Shown: piece after piece, positions 1 to 5,911 of the stretch
Layout: every line of letters begins with the position of its first letter
How positions within the stretch are numbered: the first letter of the stretch is position 1
DNA from: Patescibacteria group bacterium
GTDB lineage: Bacteria; Patescibacteriota; Patescibacteriia; UBA1558; GWA2-36-10
Direction of reading: 5' to 3'
Length of the DNA stretch: 12,373 nucleotides
NCBI GenBank assembly: GCA_030917205.1
Contig: JAUPVE010000009.1
Span: 1-12,373 of the forward strand
Program-made: the position numbers and the translations under genes
Notes under the pieces: model-generated
What the model saw: the letters and a program-made list of their open reading frames with translations, nothing else
What the model was told of the DNA's origin: nothing
Database searches by the model: none

Positions 1-163
1 TTAAACAAGCTTCATAATAAATCAGTGTTAGAGGCCTTCTATTTTTAGTAGATTCTACTTTACCTTGATTATGTTGCTTAAATCTTAAATTTAAATTTTT
101 TGTATAACCAGTATAAAATTTATTATCCTTTTTGCTTAACAATACATATGTATAGTATAACAT
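1..163 (-). CDS. GIY-YIG nuclease domain protein, 3' part beyond the window
   Basis: I translated this from the minus strand: ATG is the complement of 161-163, and 54 codons are open to the window edge with no stop. The peptide begins MLYYTYVLLSKKDNKFYTGY and continues with T-K-N-L-N-L-R-F and H-N. This is the small single-domain GIY-YIG family (YhbQ/UvrC-N-terminal-like): the GIY-equivalent is T-Y-V at residues 5-7, the YIG-equivalent is Y-T-G at 17-19, and the catalytic-type Arg and His lie in the R-F-K-Q-H-N stretch (27-32). Family members are usually 80-100 residues, so roughly half is visible. They are presumed DNA endonucleases of unknown physiological role; many bacteria carry several. 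There is no convincing Shine-Dalgarno sequence. It is co-directional with rpmE but separated by a terminator-like hairpin. Confidence 0.82.
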   Translation of the reverse strand, partial: MLYYTYVLLSKKDNKFYTGYTKNLNLRFKQHNQGKVESTKNRRPLTLIYYEACL

Positions 164-194
164 AAGTAAAATTTAAATTTATTTAACAGGGTGA

Positions 195-200
195 ATTATA
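195..200 (-). promoter_or_regulatory. Possible -10 box for the GIY-YIG gene
   Basis: On the minus strand a perfect TATAAT lies 31 bases before the ATG and just downstream of the rpmE terminator hairpin. I see no good -35 at 16-18 bases and no extended TG. A promoter placed right after a terminator recurs elsewhere in this window (2512, 8711), which is the main reason to list it. Confidence 0.3.
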
Positions 201-213
201 CCGCTTTTTGCCT

Positions 214-250
214 AACAAAAAAACTCCTATTAAAAAAAGAGTTTTTTGTT
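214..250 (-). terminator. rpmE intrinsic terminator
   Basis: The inverted repeat pairs AAC-A7-CTC (214-226) with GAG-T6-GTT (239-250). Read on the minus strand it is a short GC-poor hairpin (AACTC/GAGTT core) whose 3' arm runs into seven T residues. It lies 14 bases past the rpmE stop. The A tract on the opposite arm means it could also work for plus-strand transcription, although no plus-strand gene enters from the left. Confidence 0.6.
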
Positions 251-263
251 GCTTAGAGAATAG

Positions 264-623
264 CTATTTTTTGACAGCAGCTTTTTTAGCTGGAGCTTTT
301 TTGACTTTGACTTCTGGAGCGTTCATTTCAGCTTTGGCTTTGGCGCGCTCTTTTTCTAGCTTCTTAGTAGTAGAAGCTTGGCGTTTGGCTGTACGACCGC
401 GGCGAGTAGCACCAACAGTCTTTTGTAGCTCTTTCATTTTCTTGAATCTATCAACACGGCCAGCAGTATCGATTAATTTTTCTTTGCCAGTATAAAAAGG
501 ATGACAAGCAGAACAAATTTCCACACGGATTTCTTTGAGAGTTGATCCAGTGGTCATGATGTTGCCACAAGCACAAATGATTTTGGCATCGGAGTAATAA
601 GTTGGGTGTATTTCTTTTTTCAT
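264..623 (-). CDS. rpmE: 50S ribosomal protein L31, with long basic C-terminal tail
   Basis: This is a structural protein of the large ribosomal subunit, placed at the central protuberance and contributing to the bridge with the small subunit. The N-terminal 65 residues match bacterial L31 well: MKKEIHPTY start, C17-x-C19 and C37-x-x-C40 (the zinc-binding C+ form), then HPFYTGKEK and the GRVDRF motif at 55-60. The total is 119 residues against about 70 in E. coli. The extra 50 residues are rich in Lys, Arg and Ala and look disordered. A weak SD (AGGGA) lies 11 bases ahead of the ATG. A good promoter stands upstream and a terminator follows, so it is probably monocistronic, and it is divergent from rpsB. 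Confidence 0.97.
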   Translation of the reverse strand: MKKEIHPTYYSDAKIICACGNIMTTGSTLKEIRVEICSACHPFYTGKEKLIDTAGRVDRFKKMKELQKTVGATRRGRTAKRQASTTKKLEKERAKAKAEMNAPEVKVKKAPAKKAAVKK

Positions 624-674
624 ATAAATTTATTCCCTATAAAATGTGGGATTTTTTCTAATAAATGCCCCCAC

Positions 675-703
675 ACAATATCAAAATATAAAGAAAATGT
701 CAA
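675..703 (-). promoter_or_regulatory. sigma70-type promoter of rpmE
   Basis: On the minus strand there is a consensus -35 TTGACA (complement of 698-703), a spacer of exactly 17 bases, and a -10 TATTGT (complement of 675-680). Transcription should begin near 667-669, giving a leader of about 45 bases before the rpmE ATG. Its -35 box is about 60 bases from the rpsB -35, back to back. Confidence 0.72.
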
Positions 704-763
704 GATTTAGGATTTAGCTTATTTTGTAGTTTTTTGCTATTTTGTCATATTGGGCCAAAACTA

Positions 764-792
764 TTGCCAAATATAAACTTTTGTGTTAATAT
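764..792 (+). promoter_or_regulatory. Promoter of the rpsB-tsf operon (extended -10)
   Basis: TTGCCA (764-769), a 17-base spacer, then TAATAT (787-792), preceded by TG-n (784-786), which makes an extended -10. The predicted start is near 799, which leaves an unusually long 5' leader of about 150 bases before the rpsB ATG. Confidence 0.65.
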
Positions 793-802
793 GGGCCTAC
801 CT

Positions 803-930
803 TTAAGGTTTTATTTAGACCTTAATTTTAATTAATCACAAATATTTACTTGATTTTTAGCTTCCTTCCCAACAAGTTTGGGCTAGCTAAAAAAGTAAAT
901 ATGGGTTGCCTTGAGCAAGTCTTTAAGGCA
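803..930 (+). promoter_or_regulatory. Structured mRNA leader of rpsB, three hairpins
   Basis: Three stem-loops can be drawn between the rpsB promoter and its start. Hairpin 1 pairs TTAAGGT (803-809) with ACCTTAA (819-825). Hairpin 2 is long: 842-851 pairs with 893-902 (10 bp), a 3-base bulge (852-854) follows, 855-862 pairs with 885-892 (8 bp), then an internal loop and CCCAA (868-872) with TTGGG (878-882). Hairpin 3 pairs TGCCTT (907-912) with AAGGCA (925-930), just upstream of the ribosome binding site. No T run follows hairpin 2, so it is not a simple terminator. In E. coli, S2 represses its own operon through the rpsB leader; a similar role here is inference. I do not recognise a described RNA family. 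Confidence 0.55.
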
Positions 931-936
931 TAAGAA

Positions 937-943
937 AGGAAAG
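937..943 (+). promoter_or_regulatory. Ribosome binding site that fixes the rpsB start
   Basis: AGGAAAG, within AAAGGAAAG, lies 6-9 bases before the ATG at 950. It is the clearest Shine-Dalgarno sequence in the window and favours 950 over an in-frame TTG at 911, which falls inside hairpin 3 of the leader. Confidence 0.75.
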
Positions 944-949
944 AATAAT

Positions 950-1639
950 ATGGTTACTATTCCCTCATTAGAGGAATTATTGAAGAAGGGCGTGCACTTT
1001 GGTCACAAAACTTCTAAACGTCATCCAAAAGCAAGTCGTTATGTCCACACTGATCGTAATGGTGTGCACATTATTGATTTACAAAAGACCGTCGAAGCCT
1101 TACCTATGGTTTTGGACTTTGCCGAAAAAATCACCAAAGCCAATGGTCAGATTTTGTTTATTGGCTCAAAAAAACAAGCTCGTGAGATCACTAAGGCTGC
1201 AGCCGATGCTTGCCAATCACCATATATTATTGGTCGTTGGTTAGGCGGCACTTTTACCAATTTTGAAAACATCGTCAAATTGACTCGCAAGTTAGAAAAA
1301 ATGGAAAAAGACGAGGAAGATGGTGTTTGGGAACTTTATACCAAAAAAGAGCAAGTCAATTTTCGTAAAGAACTAAACAAATTAAAAGAGAATGTCGGTG
1401 GTATCAAAGCCATGAAGCGTTTGCCGCAGGCTATCTATGTGATTGATATTATCAAAGAAAAAACTGCTGTCAGTGAAGCTCGCAAGATGAATATTCCAAT
1501 CATTGCTATGACTGACACCAATGTCAATCCAGAGTTGGTCACTCATGCTATCCCATCTAATGATGATGCTATCAAATCTATTGAGATCATCACCAATTTG
1601 CTCTCTGAGACTATCAAAGAAGCTAAGGCTACGAAGTAA
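950..1639 (+). CDS. rpsB: 30S ribosomal protein S2
   Basis: S2 is a late-assembling small-subunit protein that joins via S1/S2 contacts near the mRNA exit side. The 229-residue product starts MVTIPSLEELLKKGVHFGHK, the standard S2 opening, and has the family signatures R-Y-V-H-T-D-R-N-G-V-H-I-I-D-L, the IIGRWLGGTFTNF block, and the late motif P-I-I-A-M-T-D-T-N-V-N-P. It ends in a short Lys/Ala tail. Length is normal (241 in E. coli). An in-frame upstream extension to a TTG at 911 would add 13 residues with no family match and would overlap leader hairpin 3, so I reject it. It is followed after 58 bases by tsf, the conserved rpsB-tsf pair. Codon use is noticeably richer in GTC, GCC, ATC and CGT than in the accessory genes downstream. 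Confidence 0.98.
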   Translation: MVTIPSLEELLKKGVHFGHKTSKRHPKASRYVHTDRNGVHIIDLQKTVEALPMVLDFAEKITKANGQILFIGSKKQAREITKAAADACQSPYIIGRWLGGTFTNFENIVKLTRKLEKMEKDEEDGVWELYTKKEQVNFRKELNKLKENVGGIKAMKRLPQAIYVIDIIKEKTAVSEARKMNIPIIAMTDTNVNPELVTHAIPSNDDAIKSIEIITNLLSETIKEAKATK

Positions 1640-1648
1640 AAAGTATAG

Positions 1649-1666
1649 AGTAAATTTTTATTTACT
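1649..1666 (+). promoter_or_regulatory. Small intercistronic hairpin between rpsB and tsf
   Basis: AGTAAAT (1649-1655) pairs with ATTTACT (1660-1666) around a TTTT loop and is followed by TTTC. It is AT-only apart from one G-C pair per arm. It could act as a weak attenuator or a processing site that lowers tsf relative to rpsB. Thermodynamically weak, so low confidence in any function. Confidence 0.3.
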
Positions 1667-1697
1667 TTTCAGTGGTAATTAAAATAAAATTATATTT

Positions 1698-2474
1698 ATG
1701 TCAAATTTAGATTTAGTTAAAAAAATTCGCCAGGCTACAGGTGCCGGCATGTCCGATATCAACAAAGCTTTAGTTGAAGCCAATGGTGATGAAGCTAAAG
1801 CTGTAGAAATATTGCGCAAAGCTGGACAAAAGATTGCTGCTAAAAAAGCTGACCGAGAAATCAAAGAAGGTACTATTGTTTTTGCGGAAGCTGATGGTAA
1901 ATTAGCGGTTGTAGCTCTAGGCTGTGAAACTGATTTTGTGGCTCGTAACCCAGATTTTATCGCTCAAGTTCAAGAATTGGCTGATGAATTATTGAAACGT
2001 GGTAAAGATGACTTCAGTACTTGGGCCAATGATAAAATCCAGAATGATTTGATTGTCAAAATCGGTGAAAATTTACAATTGGTCAAATTTGATTTGATCG
2101 AATCAGCGATCATGGGTAGCTATCTTCATTCCAATCGTAAAGTTGCCTCAGTCGTCACTTTGAAAAGTGGTACTAAGGAAATTGCTAGAGATGTGGCGAT
2201 GCATGCCGCTGCCATGGCTCCAAAGTATTTGCAGCCAGAAGAGGTGCCAGCTGAGCTACTGGATAAAGAAAAAGAAATCTATACCGAACAATTGAAGAAT
2301 GAAGGTAAGCCAGAAGCCATGTGGGAAAAAATCATGCCTGGTAAAGTCGCTAAATTTTATTCTGATGTGTGCTTACTCAAGCAAGCCTATGTCAAAGATG
2401 ATAAGCAGAGCATTGAGCAATATCTCAAAGCCAACAACGCTGAGATTGATAAATATTTTTACTTTTCACTATAA
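1698..2474 (+). CDS. tsf: Elongation factor Ts
   Basis: EF-Ts is the nucleotide exchange factor that releases GDP from EF-Tu during translation elongation. The 258-residue product has the N-terminal UBA-like helical domain (residues 1-45, with the signature T-G-A-G-M-S-D at 14-20), the core with C-E-T-D-F-V-A-R-N (76-84), whose TDFV loop contacts EF-Tu, and a C-terminal V-C-L-L-K-Q then V-K-D-D-K (about 224-236) typical of the family. The length lies between short Thermus-type and 283-residue E. coli EF-Ts. The last residues Y-F-Y-F-S-L are unusual. No Shine-Dalgarno sequence precedes the ATG; translation may depend on the rpsB transcript context. It ends 2 bases before the A tract of a strong terminator. 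Confidence 0.97.
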   Translation: MSNLDLVKKIRQATGAGMSDINKALVEANGDEAKAVEILRKAGQKIAAKKADREIKEGTIVFAEADGKLAVVALGCETDFVARNPDFIAQVQELADELLKRGKDDFSTWANDKIQNDLIVKIGENLQLVKFDLIESAIMGSYLHSNRKVASVVTLKSGTKEIARDVAMHAAAMAPKYLQPEEVPAELLDKEKEIYTEQLKNEGKPEAMWEKIMPGKVAKFYSDVCLLKQAYVKDDKQSIEQYLKANNAEIDKYFYFSL

Positions 2475-2475
2475 T

Positions 2476-2509
2476 AAAAAAGCCACCCTATTTATCGGGG
2501 TGGTTTTTT
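2476..2509 (+). terminator. Terminator of rpsB-tsf (repeat copy 1)
   Basis: An A6 tract, then CCACCC (2483-2488) pairs with GGGTGG (2498-2503) around a 9-base loop, then T6. A G-U pair and the A/T tracts extend the stem. The stretch 2480-2515 is identical to 8679-8714 over 36 bases, including the TATA of the -10 box that follows. Confidence 0.88.
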
Positions 2510-2517
2510 GGTATAAT
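2509..2517 (+). promoter_or_regulatory. Extended -10 promoter for the four-gene accessory block
   Basis: TG-G-TATAAT: a perfect -10 at 2512-2517 with the extended TG at 2509-2510, embedded in the end of the terminator T tract. There is no recognisable -35, as often in extended -10 promoters. The predicted start is near 2524, about 23 bases before the next ATG. Confidence 0.6.
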
Positions 2518-2546
2518 AGAAATATTACTAAATTTAAAAGACTATT

Positions 2547-4049
2547 ATGAAAATTATCCTTTCAAAACCGGAGTATAAATTGAATGCAGCTGATCTTTCT
2601 AAAGAAAAAAAATTTCTAAGAAGCCAGTTCAAAGATGGGGAATATTGGCGACCTATACGCAGAAGGGTGCCTTTTTTTATGGATGGATACCGTTATGCAG
2701 CTGCAGCAGTTAAAAAACGCTGGGGTATAGACTTTGTATTTTTTGAGGCAGGACAAGGAGTGATGCCATGTTATTTGCCTAAATTTATTAATACTGAAGG
2801 CGCAAAAATTTGGATGGCTAAAATGGATAAGGATAAAAAATTTGCCAATCAGCTAGTTAAGGAAATTATAGACATAGTAGAGGTAGAAAAAAAATTAGCA
2901 AAATCTATACCCAGAAGAGAGTTAAGTAAAAAGGAAGTTATTGGTTTTCTAATGGATCATCTTAGTTGGTGGGTAAAGTATTTTGAGATCGGTTTCCTAT
3001 GGTTTGGCGTTGAAGAAATAAAGGAAAAAATAGATAAACAAATCGCAGAACAATGGGTAGGTAGTAAAAAAGATTTAAAAATTTTTTTGGACGAGGTATA
3101 TCGTCCCATGAAATTACCACTTTCTAGTCTAGAACAAAGAGATTTGCTTAAATTATATAGTCTCAAAGGAAAAATTTTTGAGAATTCTCTAAAAAAACAT
3201 TACTTAAAATATCGTCATTTAGCATTGCATAATGTTGATGATGAATATTTTGATATTGAATATTATCGCGGTAGGTTAAAATTATTAAGGAGTAAAGGCG
3301 AATATCGTAAAATGAAAATAATGATGGATACGGCAGATAAAGAACTTTTACGTGCCAACCAACTTATAAAAAAAACAAAGTTGTCGGCCGTGTTAAAGGA
3401 AAGAATTAATTTTGTTCGCTGGTTCATGTATATTCGTACTGAGACTATTGATCATATGATGTTGGTAAATGGTGCTTATAAGTCGGTTTTTTCATCACTT
3501 TCTAATTTTTTCTCACTGCCCACCGATGTTTTACTACATATGACTTATGAGGAAATTATTTCTAGTTTAAAAAAAGGCGATTTGGTTATATCTAGGGATT
3601 TAATTTTTGATAGAGCAAAGAATGGCTATGCTTTTCTCATAACAACTCCTCCACATAAGTCATACCTGGTAGTTGGTAAAGAAGTAGAAAAATTTCATAA
3701 ATTTGTTATACCACATCAAGAGCATCAGGATATTAAAGAGTTAAAAGGGCAGACGGCATTTAAAGGTAAGATTCGCGGCGTAGCAAGGGTCATTATTGAT
3801 AGAAGAAATTCACATGAATTAAAAGATGGTGAAATACTGGTTACCACAATGACTTCGCCAGAATTTGTACCGGCAATGAAAAAAAGTGCTGGCATTATTA
3901 CTAATGAAGGTGGTGTTTTGTGTCATGCAGCAATTATGTCACGTGAATTAAGAAAGCCATGTGTCATAGGAACAAAAATAGCAACAGATATTATTAAGAC
4001 AGGCCAAATCATCACCCTAGATGCTGATAGTGGTGTAGTTACACTTTAA
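2547..4049 (+). CDS. PEP-synthase-like protein with C-terminal phosphohistidine swivel domain, no ATP-grasp
   Basis: 500 residues. Residues about 400-500 are the PEP-utilising mobile (swivel) domain: the signature T-N-E-G-G-V-L-C-H-A-A-I-M-S-R-E-L is at 452-468, with H460 as the expected phosphorylated histidine, then P-C-V-I-G-T and a beta-rich end. Residues 1-390 are mainly helical, basic and aromatic, and I recognise no named domain; by position they match the substrate-binding middle of rifampin phosphotransferase-like enzymes. The ATP-grasp part that should phosphorylate H460 is missing here but is encoded two genes downstream (4925). There is no PEP/pyruvate TIM barrel. Family knowledge: such enzymes carry phosphate from ATP on the swivel His to a substrate. 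The substrate is unknown. Such genes are often labelled phosphoenolpyruvate synthase, which this cannot be. Codons are AT-rich with many ATA and AGA. Confidence 0.8.
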   Translation: MKIILSKPEYKLNAADLSKEKKFLRSQFKDGEYWRPIRRRVPFFMDGYRYAAAAVKKRWGIDFVFFEAGQGVMPCYLPKFINTEGAKIWMAKMDKDKKFANQLVKEIIDIVEVEKKLAKSIPRRELSKKEVIGFLMDHLSWWVKYFEIGFLWFGVEEIKEKIDKQIAEQWVGSKKDLKIFLDEVYRPMKLPLSSLEQRDLLKLYSLKGKIFENSLKKHYLKYRHLALHNVDDEYFDIEYYRGRLKLLRSKGEYRKMKIMMDTADKELLRANQLIKKTKLSAVLKERINFVRWFMYIRTETIDHMMLVNGAYKSVFSSLSNFFSLPTDVLLHMTYEEIISSLKKGDLVISRDLIFDRAKNGYAFLITTPPHKSYLVVGKEVEKFHKFVIPHQEHQDIKELKGQTAFKGKIRGVARVIIDRRNSHELKDGEILVTTMTSPEFVPAMKKSAGIITNEGGVLCHAAIMSRELRKPCVIGTKIATDIIKTGQIITLDADSGVVTL

Positions 4050-4068
4050 TAATTTAATTAGAAAAATT

Positions 4069-4932
4069 ATGAGTTCAAATATGGAGTATTGGGTCACTAG
4101 ACACTCGAAATCAGGTAAGGGGGTTGAAGAATTTCCTGGTCTTTCAGAAGAGGGTGTGGATATGGCAAAAGAAAGAGCTAAATCAATTGCAGAGCTTATA
4201 AAAAATGCAGAAGATGGGTCAGTTATTTTTTATGGGGGATCTTCTAATATTATCAGGACAAAATCTACAATGGAATTATACACAAGTGAAGCAGAAAGAA
4301 TTTTAACTGAAGAGGGTGTACAGGCGCGTTTTATAAAAAAAGAGGACCTTAAAGAACGGGCTGGTAGATCGGGTTATTTGAAAACAGCCCAAGAGCTTGC
4401 GGCTACTATAGAAAGTTCTCCAGATGAAAAAGTAGTTATTGAGTTACCTTTGTTTTTAAAGGAATTTTCTATGGAGAGGTATTTATGTGAACAAGATGGT
4501 GAGACTGTGAAGCCACAGTGGCAAGCATTGCTAGATAAACATGGGAAGAACTATTCAGAAGCTATAAAAGATTGGTTTAGTGATCCCGAGCTAATGAAAA
4601 CTATTGATCCGGTAGCAATTGCTAAAGATTGCATGGTCGGCATGAAAAGGCTTGCTGATTTTTCAAGGAGATTTATAGCTGGTCGTCCAATTAAGATTGG
4701 TTTTGTTGGTCATAGTTTTCTTATAGATGCCCTTCTTACTTATATTGCAAATGGGGGACAAGTTACAACTGAAGGATTTAATAATATAGGTGGCGATGTA
4801 ATAAGTGAGACAGAGCTTTCGACTATTGAATATGATCAACAAGGTAAAATGCATTTAAAGTATAGGGGGCAAGATTTTATTTTTGAAAATGATAGTATTA
4901 CAAATAAAGAAATAACTAAAACAGATGAATAA
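4069..4932 (+). CDS. Histidine phosphatase superfamily (phosphoglycerate-mutase-like) protein
   Basis: 287 residues. The N-terminal strand carries W-V-T-R-H-S-K-S-G (8-16), where R11-H12 is the RH pair of the superfamily with H12 as the transient phosphohistidine; the usual following Gly is a Ser. R63 in S-S-N-I-I-R-T-K-S-T fits the second phosphate-pocket Arg, and H215 in V-G-H-S-F-L-I-D-A-L the second catalytic His. A long helical stretch (about 95-205) separates them, bigger than in cofactor-dependent mutases. It is probably a phosphatase, on a small molecule or phosphoprotein that I cannot name. ATG at 4069 and an in-frame ATG at 4081 are both possible; neither has a good SD. It starts 19 bases after the swivel-domain gene and overlaps the ATP-grasp gene by 8 bases, so it is probably translated together with them. 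Confidence 0.8.
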   Translation: MSSNMEYWVTRHSKSGKGVEEFPGLSEEGVDMAKERAKSIAELIKNAEDGSVIFYGGSSNIIRTKSTMELYTSEAERILTEEGVQARFIKKEDLKERAGRSGYLKTAQELAATIESSPDEKVVIELPLFLKEFSMERYLCEQDGETVKPQWQALLDKHGKNYSEAIKDWFSDPELMKTIDPVAIAKDCMVGMKRLADFSRRFIAGRPIKIGFVGHSFLIDALLTYIANGGQVTTEGFNNIGGDVISETELSTIEYDQQGKMHLKYRGQDFIFENDSITNKEITKTDE

Positions 4933-5866
4933 ATTTGTTAAAGATTTTAAGCAAGTTAAAAGTAAAGATGTGGCCTTGGTAGGCGGTAAAGGTGCTTCTT
5001 TGGGCGAGATGACAAGTATAGGTATACCAGTGCCATCTGGTTTTGTAGTCTTAGCATCAGCTTTTGATAGATTTATTGACGAAGCTAATATTCATGATGA
5101 TATTTATAATATTTTGAATAAGGTTAATCGTAAAGATATCAGTGCAGTGGAATTAGCTTCCGATAAAATTAGGCGTTTAATCAAGCAGGCAAAATTCCCA
5201 GAAGATATTAGTTCAGAAATAATATTAGAATTTACGAAACTCAAATCAAAATTAGTGGCTGTGAGAAGTTCAGCAACTGCGGAGGATTCTTCAGCAGCCT
5301 CATGGGCCGGAGAGTTAGAAAGTTATCTAAACACAACAAAGGTTGATCTTTTAGATAATGTTACAAAATGTTGGTCTTCACTTTTCACTCCTCGGGCAAT
5401 TTTTTATAGATTTGAAAAAAAATTATATAAAACTAAAATTTCTGTAGCAGTAGTTGTGCAAACCATGGTTCAATCGGAGGTTTCTGGTATATGTTTCACG
5501 GTCCATCCAGTGACCAAAGACGCTCATCAAGTAGTGGTAGAGGCCGGTTATGGTCTAGGCGAGGCTATTGTAAGTGGTAGTATAACGCCAGATAATTATG
5601 TGGTGCAAAAAGATAAGTGGGTTATATTTGATAAAAATATTAGTGAGCAAAAATTTGCTATTATAAAAGGTAAATCTGGCAATATTGAAAAAAATATTCC
5701 AATATTTAAACAAAAGAAACAAAAATTACCAGATAGTCAGATTATTTTACTCGCTCAATTATCTCAAAAACTTCACGATCATTATAGAATACCACAAGAT
5801 ATAGAGTGGGCTTTTACGAAAGGAAAATTGTATATTGTGCAATCTAGACCTATTACAACTCTTTAA
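4925..5866 (+). CDS. Stand-alone ATP-grasp (PEP/pyruvate-binding, PPDK_N-type) domain protein
   Basis: 313 residues, entirely one PPDK_N-type nucleotide-binding domain. Visible motifs in order: V-G-G-K-G-A-S-L-G-E-M (19-29), V-R-S-S-A-T-A-E-D-S (113-122), W-A-G-E-L-E-S-Y-L-N (127-136), S-L-F-T-P-R-A (152-158), V-V-Q-T-M-V-Q-S-E-V-S-G (178-188), G-Y-G-L-G-E-A-I-V-S-G (208-218), and the end D-I-E-W-A then Q-S-R-P-I-T-T-L (306-313), exactly where this domain stops in rifampin phosphotransferase and PEP synthase. The protein therefore binds ATP but lacks the swivel histidine and any PEP/pyruvate domain. Its likely partner is the swivel protein at 2547. The start lies inside the end of the phosphatase gene (ATGAATAA overlap), which points to translational coupling. 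No frameshift or remnant of the missing domains follows. Confidence 0.88.
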   Translation: MNKFVKDFKQVKSKDVALVGGKGASLGEMTSIGIPVPSGFVVLASAFDRFIDEANIHDDIYNILNKVNRKDISAVELASDKIRRLIKQAKFPEDISSEIILEFTKLKSKLVAVRSSATAEDSSAASWAGELESYLNTTKVDLLDNVTKCWSSLFTPRAIFYRFEKKLYKTKISVAVVVQTMVQSEVSGICFTVHPVTKDAHQVVVEAGYGLGEAIVSGSITPDNYVVQKDKWVIFDKNISEQKFAIIKGKSGNIEKNIPIFKQKKQKLPDSQIILLAQLSQKLHDHYRIPQDIEWAFTKGKLYIVQSRPITTL

Positions 5867-5911
5867 TTTATAAAGTACTATGGCGTTATTAATTTTTTTA
5901 AATAATTTTTT

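Noticed and set aside
208..495. Plus-strand open frame opposite rpmE, and similar open frames opposite tsf, the swivel gene, the phosphatase, the helicase, the RicT-like gene and gap
   Set aside because: They are antisense or out-of-frame shadows of clear genes and show no family resemblance.
911..949. Upstream TTG start adding 13 residues to S2
   Set aside because: The family starts at MVTIPSLEELL; the extension overlaps leader hairpin 3, and the good SD at 937-943 belongs to the ATG at 950.
624..949. Possible tRNA or other structural RNA gene in the divergent region
   Set aside because: The hairpins do not form a cloverleaf and no T-loop or CCA-type end is visible; the structure fits an mRNA leader.
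2547..5866. Complete phosphoenolpyruvate synthase broken by frameshift
   Set aside because: Order of parts is reversed, an intact phosphatase gene lies between, and there is no trace of the PEP/pyruvate barrel.
5867..5911. Terminator or separate promoter before the helicase gene
   Set aside because: The gap is T-rich but has no inverted repeat and no convincing -35/-10 pair.
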